Origin: Knoellia subterranea KCTC 19937
GTDB lineage: Bacteria > Actinomycetota > Actinomycetes > Actinomycetales > Dermatophilaceae
NCBI RefSeq assembly: GCF_000768685.1
Contig: NZ_AVPK01000002.1
Coordinates: 1 to 64,000 of the forward strand
DNA: 64,000 nt
Direction: 5' to 3'
In this document: positions 45,127-54,897 of the stretch, in pieces
Layout: every line of letters begins with the position of its first letter
Numbering within the stretch: position 1 is the stretch's first letter
Notes under the pieces: generated by a model
Told to the model about the DNA's origin: nothing
Seen by the model: only the letters and a program-made list of their open reading frames with translations
Database searches by the model: none
Made by a program: the position numbers and the translations under genes

Positions 45127-46800
45127 ATGGAGACTTCCGACAAGCCTTCGGAGACCGGGTATGCCGGCCGCCACCGGATCGTGGCGCACCGGGCTCCCAG
45201 CGTGCCCGGCTACGACCTCGTCGAGCCGATCGGGCAGGGTGGCTCGGGTGCGGTGTGGTCTGCCAGCGGCGTCGCGGGCGCGGACGTCGCGATCAAGATC
45301 GTGTCCGCCCTCGATGCCGAGGACGCTCTCGTCGAACTGGCAGTGCTCGGGGGGATCACCGACCCGCATCTCGTGAGGCTCCATGACGCGATCGCGTTGC
45401 CCTCTGGTCAGGTTGCGCTCGTGCTCGACCGTTTGCGTGGAGGGAGCCTCGGCTCCGTCGTGGTCGCGCGCGGGCACCTGTCCGCAGGCGAGACAGTGAC
45501 GGTCCTCAGCCCACTGGCGTCCACCCTGGGACGGCTCCACGCGGTGGGCGTCGTCCATGGTGACGTCTCCCCGGGCAACGTGCTGCTCGACCTCGATGGT
45601 CGGCCGTTTCTCTCGGATCTCGGAGTGGCACGGATCGCCGGTACTCGGGTCGGCGACCTCCGGGGGACGGACGGATTCGTCGCACCAGAGGTGGCGCTCG
45701 GGGGAGAGCCGGGTCCGGCTTCGGACGTCTTCGCATTGGGGGCCCTGGCCTGGTTCACCCTCACGGGTGAGGTGCCGGGGCCGGCGGGGATCCGAGGGTC
45801 TCTGGCAGATCTCGTGCCCGGTCTCCCGGAGCGTCTGGTCGACGTCATCGAAGCCATGTTGCGGACCACGACCACGGCGCGCCCCGACGCGGTCGCGGTC
45901 GCGACGGAGCTCTTCGAGAGCGCCACCCCGGAGGCGGTGCTCCTGGCCGAAGGCGTCGATGACGTCGGACTCCTGACGCGGCGCATCCGAGCAGCAGCCG
46001 GAGCAGCGGGCGTGCCGGCGGCCGGCTCGCCGGAACCGCGGCAGGCCCGGTGGGCGCGATCGGCGGCAGCAAGGCTGGGCAACGGGTCCTCCTCGCTCGT
46101 CGGATGGGCTGGAGGGGCCATCCGACGAGCCCGTGCCGTGCTGACGGTGGTGTCGGTCGTGGCCATCGTTGCGGCCCTGGCCGTGGGTGCGGTGGGGTGG
46201 ATCGCCGGGAGGGACGACGCCCACGCCGCAAGCCGGTCGGAGGAAGCTGCGTGGGGTCCGAGGCCGGGGGAGGGAGCAGCGCCGGGACCGTCCCAGTCCG
46301 TGCAGACGCGCCCCCGATCCGTATCGGTGCCGGGACCGTCCCCGTCCGGGCATCGTGCCGATCAGCAGCCGGGAGCGACGACGGCACCCGATCCGCGCAC
46401 CGTTCGTGACGCCCCTCGGAGCGATCCGCGCGGGTTGGTGACGGCCCTGGCCGAGGCCCGTGCTGCCGCGTGGTCGAGCGGGATCGCCGCGCGGCTCATC
46501 GAGGTCGATGCGCCACGATCACCGGCGCTGGCTCGTGACACCGAAGTGCTGGCCGGGGTCCAGAGGGCCAATCAGCGCTATGTGGGGCTGACCTTCACCG
46601 TCCGTGAGGCGCAGTTCGTCGGGGAGGCCGCCGGCGTCGCGACCCTGCGCGTCCGCATCGATACCGGCGCCCACACCGTGCGGGGACCGGGAGGCGACGT
46701 GAGTCGCCCGGCCGTGGCTGCCGGGCCGGTGTTGCTCGACGTGGTGCGGACGGATTCGGGGTGGCGAGTGCGGGACGTGCGGGCGGACCAAGCGTCCTGA
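45127..46800 (+). CDS. Membrane-anchored Ser/Thr protein kinase with altered catalytic loop
   Basis: 557 aa. Kinase domain residues about 30-280: G-loop GQGGSG (36-41), ATP Lys K57, catalytic loop HGDVSPGN (144-151) and SDLG (163-166), then APEVALGG. The loop has Gly instead of Arg before the catalytic Asp and Ser instead of the conserved Lys two residues after it, so activity may be weak. One transmembrane helix at about 336-360, a Pro/Ser-rich extracytoplasmic linker and a C-terminal domain (LAEARAAAWSSGI, GPVLLDVVRTDSGWRVRDV) resembling SnoaL/NTF2-type folds. Its last codons are inside a 31-bp tandem repeat. Confidence 0.8.
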   Translation: METSDKPSETGYAGRHRIVAHRAPSVPGYDLVEPIGQGGSGAVWSASGVAGADVAIKIVSALDAEDALVELAVLGGITDPHLVRLHDAIALPSGQVALVLDRLRGGSLGSVVVARGHLSAGETVTVLSPLASTLGRLHAVGVVHGDVSPGNVLLDLDGRPFLSDLGVARIAGTRVGDLRGTDGFVAPEVALGGEPGPASDVFALGALAWFTLTGEVPGPAGIRGSLADLVPGLPERLVDVIEAMLRTTTTARPDAVAVATELFESATPEAVLLAEGVDDVGLLTRRIRAAAGAAGVPAAGSPEPRQARWARSAAARLGNGSSSLVGWAGGAIRRARAVLTVVSVVAIVAALAVGAVGWIAGRDDAHAASRSEEAAWGPRPGEGAAPGPSQSVQTRPRSVSVPGPSPSGHRADQQPGATTAPDPRTVRDAPRSDPRGLVTALAEARAAAWSSGIAARLIEVDAPRSPALARDTEVLAGVQRANQRYVGLTFTVREAQFVGEAAGVATLRVRIDTGAHTVRGPGGDVSRPAVAAGPVLLDVVRTDSGWRVRDVRADQAS

Positions 46801-46869
46801 CGCGGGCGTGCGGGCGGTCCAACCGTCCTGACCCGAGCGTGCGGGCGGTCGCACCGCCCCGACCCGGAC
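46777..46869. repeat. Three tandem 31-bp repeats across the kinase stop codon
   Basis: Units begin GTGCGGGCGG at 46777, 46808 and 46839, exactly 31 bases apart. The first lies in the end of the kinase gene and the others in the gap before the convergent epimerase gene. The third contains a perfect GGGCGG-TCGCA-CCGCCC hairpin that could act as a terminator. Confidence 0.75.
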
Positions 46870-46898
46870 GTGAGGACGTGGAGGACTGGCCGGCCGTC

Positions 46899-47810
46899 CT
46901 AGCCGGACTGGCCCACCATCCACTCGATGGCGTCGCGCACGTTCGTGTGTTCGTGTTCGAAGCCGCTCTCCAGAAGTCGCTCCGGCAGTGCTCGCTGACT
47001 CGACACGATCTCATTGCCCATCTCGCCGACGACGACCCGGAGTGCCAGGCGGGGGGCCGGCACGATCGCCGGGCGATGCAGCGCCCGGCCCATCTCCGAG
47101 GCGATGTCGCGCTGGCGGGCTGGCTCGGGGCCGGTGAGGTTGATCGCGCCCTCGAGGCGGTGATCGAGGACGTGCTCGATCGCGCGGACATGATCGTGCA
47201 ATGTGATCCACGGCCAGAAGTGACGCCCGTTGCCGAGCGGGCCGCCGAGACCGAGCTTCGTGAGTCGGAGCAGGGGTCGCATCGCGTCGCCGTCGCGTCC
47301 GAGCACGATGCCGGTCCGCAACCGTGCCACGGGTGCCCCTGCGGCCCGTGCGGCTTCGGTTGCGCCTTCCCAGGCGTGCACGAGGTCGACGAGGAAGCCG
47401 GTGCCGGCTGCACTCTCCTCGGTCAGGATCTCGTCACCGCGATCACCGTAGTAGCCGACCCCGGACGCGTTGAGCAGGGGAACCGGTCGACCGGTCTCGG
47501 CGATGGCGTTCGCGAGCGCCGTCGTTCCGTCGGTGCGGGACCTGAGGAGTTCGACCTTCTGGCGGGCGTTCCACCGCCGCGCGCCGAGACTGGCTCCGGC
47601 CAGATTGATCACGGCATCGACACCGTCGAGGACCTGGGGGTCGAGTCGCCTCGTCGACGGATCCCACGAGACCTCGGTCGCATCCCGGGAGGGCCGACGG
47701 ACGAGCCTGACGACGTCGTCCCCCCGCGCGCTCAGGGAACGACACAGCGCACCGCCGATCAAACCGGACGAGCCGGCGACGGCGATGCGCTGTGGCATCG
47801 GATCAGACAT
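46899..47810 (-). CDS. TIGR01777-type NAD-dependent epimerase/dehydratase (YfcH-like)
   Basis: 303 aa extended short-chain dehydrogenase. N-terminal Rossmann motif GSSGLIGGAL, NLAGASLGARRW, and the C-terminal region (PRLALRVVVGEMGNEIVSSQ, DAIEWM) typical of this family, often called SulA-like; substrate unknown. The ATG at 47810 overlaps the sucB stop by one base, so it is translated from the sucB message. Confidence 0.88.
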   Translation of the reverse strand: MSDPMPQRIAVAGSSGLIGGALCRSLSARGDDVVRLVRRPSRDATEVSWDPSTRRLDPQVLDGVDAVINLAGASLGARRWNARQKVELLRSRTDGTTALANAIAETGRPVPLLNASGVGYYGDRGDEILTEESAAGTGFLVDLVHAWEGATEAARAAGAPVARLRTGIVLGRDGDAMRPLLRLTKLGLGGPLGNGRHFWPWITLHDHVRAIEHVLDHRLEGAINLTGPEPARQRDIASEMGRALHRPAIVPAPRLALRVVVGEMGNEIVSSQRALPERLLESGFEHEHTNVRDAIEWMVGQSG

Positions 47811-49708
47811 CAGAGACCCAGGTCGGACTCGAAGGCACCCTCCTCGAGCCGGTCCTTCACCGTGCTGAGGAAGCGGGCCGCGTCGGCACCGTCGACGATC
47901 CGGTGGTCGTAGGACAGAGCGAGGTAGACCATCGAGCGGATGGCGATCGTCTCGCCACCATCGGAGTCCTTGACCACGACGGGCCGCTTCACGACCGCAC
48001 CGGTGCCGAGGATGGCGACCTGCGGCTGGTTGATGATCGGCGTGTCGAACAGGGCGCCGCGCGATCCCGTGTTGGTGATCGTGAAGGTGCCACCGGCCAG
48101 GTCGTCCGGCGTGATCTTGTTGGTCCGGGTGCGCTCCGCGAGATCGGCGATGTTGCGCGACAGTCCGGCGATGTTGAGGTCACCGGCGTTCTTGAGCACG
48201 GGCACGATGAGGCCCTTGTCCGTGTCGACGGCCATGCCGACGTTCTCGGTGCCGTGGTAGGTGACGTTGTCGCCCTCGATGCTCGCGTTGACCGTCGGGT
48301 GCGCCTTGAGCGCCTCGATGGCGGCGAGCGTGAAGAACGGCAGGAAGCTGAGCTTGCTGCCCTCGCGACGCTGGAAGTCGTTCTTGGCGCGGTCGCGCAG
48401 TCGAGCGATCTTCGTGACGTCGACCTCGACGACCGTCGTGAGCTGAGCGGACGTCTGCAACGACTCGACCATGCGCTTGGCGATGGTCTTGCGCAGGCGG
48501 GTCATCGGCTGCGTCGTGCCACGCAGGCTCGTGTCGACCGGAGCCTTCGTGGCGGGGGCCGGGGCCTGACCTGCACTGGCCGCAGCAGCAGGGGCGGCGG
48601 GAGCGTCCGCCGGCGCCTTGGCGGCCTCGGCCGCAGCGAGCACGTCCTGCTTGCGGATGCGTCCACCGACGCCGGTGCCCTTGACCGACCCGAGGTCGAT
48701 GCCGTTCTCGGCAGCGATCTTGCGCACGAGGGGCGTCACATAGGCGGAGGCGTCCTGACTGTCACTCGCGTCCGAGGACTCGGGAGCGGCCGGGGCAGAC
48801 GCAGGAGCAGGAGCCTCAGCGGCCGGGGCCGGGGCCGGGGCAGCTGGAGCAGCAGCCTCAGCAGCGGGAGCAGCCGGGGCGGGCGCCTCGGAGGCAGCCG
48901 GGGCCTCGGGCGCTGCTGGAGCCTCGGTGGCAGCGGGGGCTGCCTGCTCGGCCGGTGCCGGAGCAGGCTCGTCCGCCGGAGCCTGGGGAGCCGATTCGGC
49001 GGCCTGGGCGGACTCGGCGGCCGGAGCGGCAGCGTCGCCACCGACGATCGCGAGGTCCGCGCCCACGGGAACGGTCTCGTCCTCCTGGACCAGAATCTTG
49101 CTCAGGGTGCCGGCGACCGGCGACGGGATCTCGGTGTCCACCTTGTCGGTCGAGACCTCGAGGAGCGGCTCGTCGACGGCGACCTCGTCACCCTCGGCCT
49201 TGAGCCAGCGGGTGATGGTGCCCTCGGTGACCGACTCGCCCAGAGCCGGCATCGTCACGGTCGTGCCGCCGCCACCACCGGAGGAGGGTGCGGGAGCCGG
49301 GGCCTCGGGCGCGGGTGCCGGCTCTGCCGGCGCAGCCGCCGGCTCAGCGGCAGCGGGTGCCGCAGCGTCGGCCGCGGGTGCCGGAGACTCGGCAGCTGGA
49401 GCCTCGGCGGGGGCGGCCTGCTCGGGCGCCGCAGCGGCATCCTGTGCCGGGGCGTCACCAGCGGCGGCGGGTCCGTCTCCGATGACGGCGAGGTCGGCGC
49501 CGACGGCCACTGTCTCGTCCTCTTCGGCGAGGATCTCCTGGAGGGTGCCAGCGACGGGCGAGGGGATCTCGGTGTCCACCTTGTCGGTGGAGACCTCGAG
49601 CAGCGGCTCGTCGACCGCGACCTGGTCACCGACGTTCTTGAGCCACCGGGTGACGGTGCCCTCGGTCACGGACTCGCCGAGGGCGGGCATGGTCACACGT
49701 TCGGACAT
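47810..49708 (-). CDS. sucB: 2-oxoacid dehydrogenase E2 (dihydrolipoyl succinyl/acyltransferase)
   Basis: 632 aa. Two near-identical lipoyl domains with lipoyl Lys at K43 and K189 (STDKVDTE), each followed by a long Ala/Pro linker, then the E3-binding domain ([18 protein letters not shown]) and the acyltransferase domain with catalytic His about residue 602 in [11 protein letters not shown]. In actinobacteria such proteins serve the pyruvate and/or oxoglutarate complexes, so the exact complex is uncertain (sucB or dlaT). ATG at 49708 preceded by AAGGAGAA. It is followed by an epimerase and preceded by lpdA. Confidence 0.93.
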   Translation of the reverse strand: MSERVTMPALGESVTEGTVTRWLKNVGDQVAVDEPLLEVSTDKVDTEIPSPVAGTLQEILAEEDETVAVGADLAVIGDGPAAAGDAPAQDAAAAPEQAAPAEAPAAESPAPAADAAAPAAAEPAAAPAEPAPAPEAPAPAPSSGGGGGTTVTMPALGESVTEGTITRWLKAEGDEVAVDEPLLEVSTDKVDTEIPSPVAGTLSKILVQEDETVPVGADLAIVGGDAAAPAAESAQAAESAPQAPADEPAPAPAEQAAPAATEAPAAPEAPAASEAPAPAAPAAEAAAPAAPAPAPAAEAPAPASAPAAPESSDASDSQDASAYVTPLVRKIAAENGIDLGSVKGTGVGGRIRKQDVLAAAEAAKAPADAPAAPAAAASAGQAPAPATKAPVDTSLRGTTQPMTRLRKTIAKRMVESLQTSAQLTTVVEVDVTKIARLRDRAKNDFQRREGSKLSFLPFFTLAAIEALKAHPTVNASIEGDNVTYHGTENVGMAVDTDKGLIVPVLKNAGDLNIAGLSRNIADLAERTRTNKITPDDLAGGTFTITNTGSRGALFDTPIINQPQVAILGTGAVVKRPVVVKDSDGGETIAIRSMVYLALSYDHRIVDGADAARFLSTVKDRLEEGAFESDLGL

Positions 49709-49747
49709 GGTGTCTGTTCTCCTTATCGACGGTGGCGTGCGTCAACT

Positions 49748-51127
49748 CTAGTTGTGAGCATGCAGCGGTTTGCCAGCGAGCGCCAGATGAGCCTCGCCGA
49801 GTGCTTCGTTCTGAGTGGGATGGGCGTGGATGAGGGGCGCCACGTCGTCGGGGTGTGCCTCCCAGCCGACGATGAGCTGGGCCTCGCCGATCTGTTCGCC
49901 CATCCTCGCCCCCACCATGTGGACGCCCACAACCGGGCCGTCCTTCTGGCGAACGAGCTTGACGAAACCCTGGGTCTGGAGGATCTGCGACTTGCCGTTG
50001 CCGCCGAGGTTGTACTCGTAGGTCTCGACCTCGCCGTGGACCTCGCGGGCCTGGGCCTCCGAGAGTCCGACCGAGGCGATCTCGGGGTTGCAGTAGGTGA
50101 CACGTGGGATCGACGACTCCTCGAGGGGCCGCGGCGACAGCCCCGCGATCTCCTCGGCGACGAAGATGCCCTGCTGGAAGCCGCGGTGCGCGAGCTGGAG
50201 GCCGGGAACGATGTCTCCCACGGCATACACATCCTCGACTCCGGTCCGGAGGCGCTCATCAGTGGTGACGAATCCGCGGTCGAGCGTGACACCCGCCTCG
50301 GCGAAGCCAAGGCCGTCGGTCACGGGTCCGCGACCGACGGCCACGAGAAGCAGGTCGGCCTCGATGGACGTGCCGTCCTCGAGCGAGACGGTGACGACGT
50401 CTCCGTCCTGAGTGGCGCCGGCGAACTTCACGCCCGTCTTCGCGGTGATCTTGCGCTTGCGGAAGGCGCGTTCGAGGACCTTGGAGACGGCCTCGTCCTC
50501 GGCGGCTACCAGTCGGGGCAGAGCCTCGACGATGGTGACCTCGGACCCGAACGAGCGGAACACCGATGCGAACTCCACACCGATGACTCCGCCACCCAGG
50601 ACGACGACGCGGTCCGGGACGAAGTCGAGCTGCAGGGCCTGCTCGCTCGTCATGACGCGGCCGCCGATCTCGAGGCCGGGCAGCGACTTGGGGTACGAGC
50701 CGGTGGCCAGGACGACGTTGCGACCCGTGAGGCGGCGGCCGTCGACCTCGACAGTGGACCGGTCCACGAGATGGCCGGAACCCTCGACGAGCTCCACCTT
50801 GTGGGCCTTGGCCAGACCGAGGAGGCCCTTGTGCAGACGCCCGATCACGCCGTCCTTGTAGGCGTTGACGCCGGACATGTCGATCGACTCGAGCGTCGTC
50901 TTCACGCCGAACTGCTCGCCCTCACGGGCCGTGTCGGCGACCTCTGCGGCGTGCAGCAGGGCCTTGGTCGGGATGCACCCGACGTGGAGGCACGTGCCGC
51001 CGAGCTTGGCCTTCTCGACCAGGGCCACGGTGAGCCCGAGTTGTGCGGCGCGGAAGGCGCAGGCGTAGCCGCCACTCCCGCCTCCCAGGATGACAACGTC
51101 GTAGGTGTTCTCGGCGGTGGCCGGCAT
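49748..51127 (-). CDS. lpdA: Dihydrolipoyl dehydrogenase (E3)
   Basis: FAD-dependent E3 subunit that reoxidises lipoyl groups. FAD motif GGGSGGYACA, redox disulfide GGTCLHVGCIPTK, NAD motif GGGVIGVEFAS and the C-terminal His-Glu pair in HAHPTQNEALGEA. About 459 aa from the ATG at 51127, which matches the family N-terminus; the frame is open for 28 codons more. GAGGGA lies nine bases upstream. Operon with sucB, 39 bases apart. Confidence 0.95.
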   Translation of the reverse strand: MPATAENTYDVVILGGGSGGYACAFRAAQLGLTVALVEKAKLGGTCLHVGCIPTKALLHAAEVADTAREGEQFGVKTTLESIDMSGVNAYKDGVIGRLHKGLLGLAKAHKVELVEGSGHLVDRSTVEVDGRRLTGRNVVLATGSYPKSLPGLEIGGRVMTSEQALQLDFVPDRVVVLGGGVIGVEFASVFRSFGSEVTIVEALPRLVAAEDEAVSKVLERAFRKRKITAKTGVKFAGATQDGDVVTVSLEDGTSIEADLLLVAVGRGPVTDGLGFAEAGVTLDRGFVTTDERLRTGVEDVYAVGDIVPGLQLAHRGFQQGIFVAEEIAGLSPRPLEESSIPRVTYCNPEIASVGLSEAQAREVHGEVETYEYNLGGNGKSQILQTQGFVKLVRQKDGPVVGVHMVGARMGEQIGEAQLIVGWEAHPDDVAPLIHAHPTQNEALGEAHLALAGKPLHAHN

Positions 51128-51349
51128 CCGTGCTGCTCCCTCTGTTCGCTGGGGTGGCGCGGGTCGTGCGGGTCTCGCCGATCTCGCGTCAGTCGCGGCC
51201 CATCCTGTCACTGCGTCGTGGCCCCCGTCACATGAGGTCCGGACGGTCCGTCGGCAGAGTTGCCGACGTTCCGCCGATGGAGCCGGTATGCCGGTCGGCG
51301 TCCGGCGAAGTCACACCCGCCTCCCAGCGCTGTTCCGTATCGTTGCGCC
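51128..51349. other. Divergent intergenic region between lpdA and a small gene
   Basis: 222 bases. It holds the lpdA leader, a CGTCGGCA-GAGT-TGCCGACG hairpin (51249-51268), an octamer copy at 51286 and the -10 element of the next gene. No ORF is supported. Confidence 0.4.
51338..51343 (+). promoter_or_regulatory. Candidate leaderless -10 element of the small protein gene at 51350
   Basis: TATCGT six bases before the ATG at 51350. Confidence 0.5.
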
Positions 51350-51688
51350 ATGGCGTGGTTCAGACGGCGAAAGAGCGGGACTCCTGCACTGGGGGCTTCT
51401 GCGCCGTCGAAGGACGACCTCCGGCGCGCGAAGGTGCACTTCGAGGAGTTTGCACGGAGCCGTCGCGGGGTCGAGGCCTTCGTCGAACCCGCGACGAACG
51501 TCACCGCAACGACGGTCATCCTCATCGCCCACGACGGCGAGTGGACGCGGCGCGCACTGCCGTCACGGCAGGACGCGTTCAAGCTGGCGAACGAGCTTCA
51601 CCTCCCCACCTACGACGTCAACCAGACTGGCTACCCGCAACGCATGCGCGACTGGAACGCGCGCCAGCGCGGACGCGGATCGCTCTGA
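51350..51688 (+). CDS. Small conserved protein of unknown function
   Basis: 112 aa starting MAWFRRRK; the central part (AKVHFEEFARSRRGVEAFVE, TATTVILIAHDGEWTRR) and the end (AFKLANELHLPTYDVNQTGY) resemble small actinobacterial proteins sometimes mislabelled oxidoreductase. No catalytic motif is seen. Start set by the TATCGT element six bases upstream rather than the longer in-frame ORF from 51260. Confidence 0.75.
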   Translation: MAWFRRRKSGTPALGASAPSKDDLRRAKVHFEEFARSRRGVEAFVEPATNVTATTVILIAHDGEWTRRALPSRQDAFKLANELHLPTYDVNQTGYPQRMRDWNARQRGRGSL

Positions 51689-51784
51689 CAGCCGGGCAGC
51701 TTCCTGCCGGAGACAAAGGTGTGGCCGACCCCGCGCCGGGCGTGCGAGAGTGAGCGGGACCGCACCACCGATCCAGGAGGCACC

Positions 51785-51976
51785 GTGTCCGAATCCAAGA
51801 GTTCCCGCCCCACGCCGAGCGAGGACATGAAGAAGAAGTTCCGCGAGGCCCTGGACAAGAAGCACGCGCACGGCGGCGCCGACGTGTCCGACCGGGGCGA
51901 GCACGGCAAGGTCGACCACGGCCACGGTCCGGAGACCTCCGGCCGGGAGCAGATGTTCCGCCGCAAGTCCGGCTGA
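51785..51976 (+). CDS. DUF5302 small protein
   Basis: 63-residue hydrophilic protein, Lys/His/Gly-rich, with the family pattern SEDMKKKFREALDKK followed by a His-rich middle (KKHAHGGAD, GKVDHGHG) and a QMFRRKSG end. It matches the actinobacterial DUF5302 family; function unknown. GTG at 51785 with CAGGAGG five bases upstream, which decides the start over the longer frame from 51719. A long palindrome follows. Confidence 0.85.
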   Translation: MSESKSSRPTPSEDMKKKFREALDKKHAHGGADVSDRGEHGKVDHGHGPETSGREQMFRRKSG

Positions 51977-52036
51977 TCGGTCGGCTGAGTCCGGCTGGGC
52001 GGCTCGGCGAAGCTGCCACGCCACTCCGAACAAGAG

Positions 52037-52083
52037 AAACGGGTCCGGAGCAAGGGAACAGTTCCCTTGCTCCGGACCCGTTT
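52037..52083. terminator. 47-base perfect palindrome between convergent genes
   Basis: Arms of 23 bases (52037-52059 and 52061-52083) starting AAACGGGTCCGG pair perfectly around a single central A. It ends with TTT on the plus strand and TTT on the minus strand, so it is well built to stop transcription from both the DUF5302 gene and pepA. Confidence 0.8.
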
Positions 52084-52147
52084 AGCGGGTCACCCGTAAA
52101 AAGTGAGGCGGGTGGGGTGAGGTCTGGCCCGTGTGGTGCGTGGTGGG

Positions 52148-53674
52148 TCAGGCCGTGTGGTTCTCGACGAGGTTCACGAGGGTCGCGACGCCGTAGCCGG
52201 TGCCGCCCTTCGGGATCGCGCCGTCGGCGCCCTTCTCGTTGAACGACGGGCCGGCGATGTCGACGTGGGCCCACTTGATGCCCTCGGCGACGAACTCCTG
52301 GAGGAAGAGGCCGGCGGTGAGCATGCCGCCCCAACGGTCGGCCTTGTGGGCGAGGTCGGCGACGACGGAGTCCAGCCCGGCGCGCAGCTCGCGGGGGAGC
52401 GGCATGGCCCACGAGTCCTCACCCTCGGCAGCACCCGCGGAGACGACCGTGGAGCGGAAGTCGTCGTCGTTGGCCATGACACCGGCCACGCGGGCACCGA
52501 GCGCGACCATCTGGGCGCCGGTGAGGGTGGCGATGTCGACGATGACGTCGGGCTTGCTCTCACCCGCGAGGCAGATGCCGTCGCCGAGGACCATGCGCCC
52601 CTCGGCGTCGGTGTCGATGATCTCGACGGTGGTGCCGTTGCGCATTGTCACGACGTCACCGGGCCGCTGCGCCGTGCCCGAGGGCATGTTCTCGGCCAGA
52701 CACAGGTAGCCGGTCACCGGGACGGGTCCGCCCAGCTCGGCGGCGGCGATGACGGAGGCGGCCACGGCGGCGGCCCCGGCCATGTCGGACTTCATCGTGA
52801 GCATGCTCGCCGACGGCTTGATGCAGAGGCCGCCGGAGTCGAAGGTGATGCCCTTGCCCACGAAGGCCACGCCGCCCTTCTTGGCGCGGGACCCGCTGGG
52901 GGAGTAGGTCATCGTGACGATGCGGGGCGGGTTCGCCGAGCCCTGACCGACGCCGACGATGCCGCCGAACCCACCCTTGGCGAGAGCCTTCTCGTCGAGA
53001 ACCGTGACGGTGACCTTGCCCGAGGACGCGGCCACGGCTGCCTTGACGCGGTCGACGAACAGCTGCGGCGTGAGCAGGTTCGGCGGGGTGTTGACGAGGT
53101 CGCGAGCGAAGTCGCGCGCCGACCCGATGACCGCAGCACGCTCGACAGCGCCCTTGACGGCCTTGCCCTGACCCAACGACGACACGACCGTGATCCTGGG
53201 GCCGGTCGTGGCCGCCTTCTTCGCAGTCGCCTTCTTCGCGCCGGGGGACACCTTGGTGGAGGTGGCGTCGAAACCGTAGACACCGGCATACGCACCGTCG
53301 GCAACGGCGGCGAGCGCGGCCTCGTCCTCGGCGGGAAGCGCCACAGCGACGGTCGCCTTCTTCGCGACCGAACGCAGGGCCGCACCGGCGGCTGAACGCA
53401 GGGCGACGGTGTCGACCTCGGCTCCGGCTCCGAGGCCGGTGACCACCACGGCCGTCGCGGCCACGTCGGGCACGGCCACGACACGAACGGTCTCTCCGAC
53501 CTTGGCCTTGGCCTCGAGGTCGGTGAGCACGGCGGCGAGGTGCGCCGCGGCAGCCGCGGGGAGGCCGTGACCGTCTGCGAGCGTGGCGCCCGAGTCGGTC
53601 GAGACGGAGCCGACGACGAGCGCGTCGACCTTGAGGCTTGCGGCGTCGCGCGTGGTGAGGTTGAGGCTGGGCAC
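52148..53674 (-). CDS. pepA: Leucyl aminopeptidase (M17 family) PepA
   Basis: Two-metal cytoplasmic aminopeptidase. The signature reads DTDAEGRM where most relatives have NTDAEGRL; the metal/catalytic block [15 protein letters not shown] is intact. 508 aa from the GTG at 53674, placed eight bases after CAGGAG; another GTG at 53683 overlaps that site. Between the N-terminal and catalytic domains is a short Ala/Lys linker ([13 protein letters not shown]). Divergent from gcvT. Confidence 0.93.
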   Translation of the reverse strand: MPSLNLTTRDAASLKVDALVVGSVSTDSGATLADGHGLPAAAAAHLAAVLTDLEAKAKVGETVRVVAVPDVAATAVVVTGLGAGAEVDTVALRSAAGAALRSVAKKATVAVALPAEDEAALAAVADGAYAGVYGFDATSTKVSPGAKKATAKKAATTGPRITVVSSLGQGKAVKGAVERAAVIGSARDFARDLVNTPPNLLTPQLFVDRVKAAVAASSGKVTVTVLDEKALAKGGFGGIVGVGQGSANPPRIVTMTYSPSGSRAKKGGVAFVGKGITFDSGGLCIKPSASMLTMKSDMAGAAAVAASVIAAAELGGPVPVTGYLCLAENMPSGTAQRPGDVVTMRNGTTVEIIDTDAEGRMVLGDGICLAGESKPDVIVDIATLTGAQMVALGARVAGVMANDDDFRSTVVSAGAAEGEDSWAMPLPRELRAGLDSVVADLAHKADRWGGMLTAGLFLQEFVAEGIKWAHVDIAGPSFNEKGADGAIPKGGTGYGVATLVNLVENHTA

Positions 53675-53762
53675 TGCGGTCACTCCTGAACTGGTGCGGG
53701 TGGGCGAGATCATCACCCCTTCGCCCCGCACCCTAGTCGCGACCTGGATCACACCCCCGCGA

Positions 53763-53768
53763 TACGGT
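53763..53768 (+). promoter_or_regulatory. Candidate leaderless -10 element of gcvT
   Basis: TACGGT six bases before the ATG at 53775; supports that start over the longer in-frame ORF. Confidence 0.5.
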
Positions 53769-53774
53769 TCCGAC

Positions 53775-54887
53775 ATGACCGATCTGTTGCACTCTCCCGT
53801 CCATGACCGCCACGTCGCGCTCGGCGCCAAGATGGCCGACTTCGGTGGGTGGGAGATGCCGATCGAGTACCCCGGCGGTGGTGTCGTCGCGGAGCACACG
53901 GCGGTCCGCGAGCGCGTCGGCCTCTTCGACGTGAGTCACCTCGGCAAGGCCCGGGTCAGCGGTCGTTCCGGTGACCTCAGCGCCTTCGACTTCGTCAACT
54001 CGTGCCTCACCAACGACCTGCGCCGCGTCGGTCCGGGCCAGGCGCAATACACGCTCTGTTGCCAGGACGACGGTGGTGTCGTGGACGACCTCATCGCCTA
54101 CGTGCGCAGTGAGGACGACGTGTTCCTGATCCCCAACGCCGCCAACACGGCGACGGTGGTCGACATGCTGCGCGCCGCCGCGCCGGAGGGCATCGAGGTC
54201 GAGAACCTTCACGACGCGTATGCCGTGTTCGCCGTCCAGGGTCCGCTCAGCGATGAGGTGCTCACCGAGCTCGACCTGCCCGTCGACCACGACTACATGT
54301 CCTTCGCCGAGGCCGAGTGGGACGGGCAGCCGGTCATCGTCTGCCGCACCGGCTACACCGGCGAGCGCGGCTACGAGCTCGTCCCCGCGTGGGGCGCCGC
54401 GGGCGCCCTGTGGGACGCCCTCGCCTCAGCGGTCGCCGATCAGGGGGGTATGCCGGCCGGTCTCGGCGCGCGCGACACCCTCCGCACCGAGATGGGCTAC
54501 CCGCTGCACGGCAACGACCTCAGCACCGAGATCACGCCGGTCATGGCCGGTGCGGCATGGGCGGTCGGCTGGGACAAGGACACCTTCTGGGGCAAGGACG
54601 CACTTGCCGAGCAGCGTGCCGCCAAGACGTCGCGCCTGAACCGAGGTCTCGTCGTGACGGGCCGCGGCATCCCTCGCGCCCACTGCCAGGTGCTCAAGGA
54701 CGGGGAGGTCGTCGGCGAGGTGACCTCCGGGACGTTCAGCCCGACTCGCAAGGAGGGCATCGCGCTCGCGCTGCTCGAGCGGTCGGTCGGCATCGGTGAC
54801 GAGGTCGTCATCGACGTCCGCGGGCGCGAGATCCCGGCGACCGTGACGAAGCCGCCGTTCGTCGAGGTCGGCGTCCGCGAGAGCTGA
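53775..54887 (+). CDS. gcvT: Glycine cleavage system aminomethyltransferase GcvT
   Basis: T-protein: releases ammonia from the aminomethyl-lipoyl H-protein and passes the carbon to tetrahydrofolate. 370 aa. Family blocks: [67 protein letters not shown]. No other gcv gene is in the window, so GcvH and GcvP lie elsewhere. Octamers at 54218 and 54448. Confidence 0.95.
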   Translation: MTDLLHSPVHDRHVALGAKMADFGGWEMPIEYPGGGVVAEHTAVRERVGLFDVSHLGKARVSGRSGDLSAFDFVNSCLTNDLRRVGPGQAQYTLCCQDDGGVVDDLIAYVRSEDDVFLIPNAANTATVVDMLRAAAPEGIEVENLHDAYAVFAVQGPLSDEVLTELDLPVDHDYMSFAEAEWDGQPVIVCRTGYTGERGYELVPAWGAAGALWDALASAVADQGGMPAGLGARDTLRTEMGYPLHGNDLSTEITPVMAGAAWAVGWDKDTFWGKDALAEQRAAKTSRLNRGLVVTGRGIPRAHCQVLKDGEVVGEVTSGTFSPTRKEGIALALLERSVGIGDEVVIDVRGREIPATVTKPPFVEVGVRES

Positions 54888-54897
54888 GGCGTCCGGC

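Noticed and set aside
47792-51235. Plus-strand open frame of 1147 codons
   Set aside because: Shadow of sucB and lpdA. The Ser/Gly/Arg-rich parts mirror the Ala/Pro linkers of SucB.
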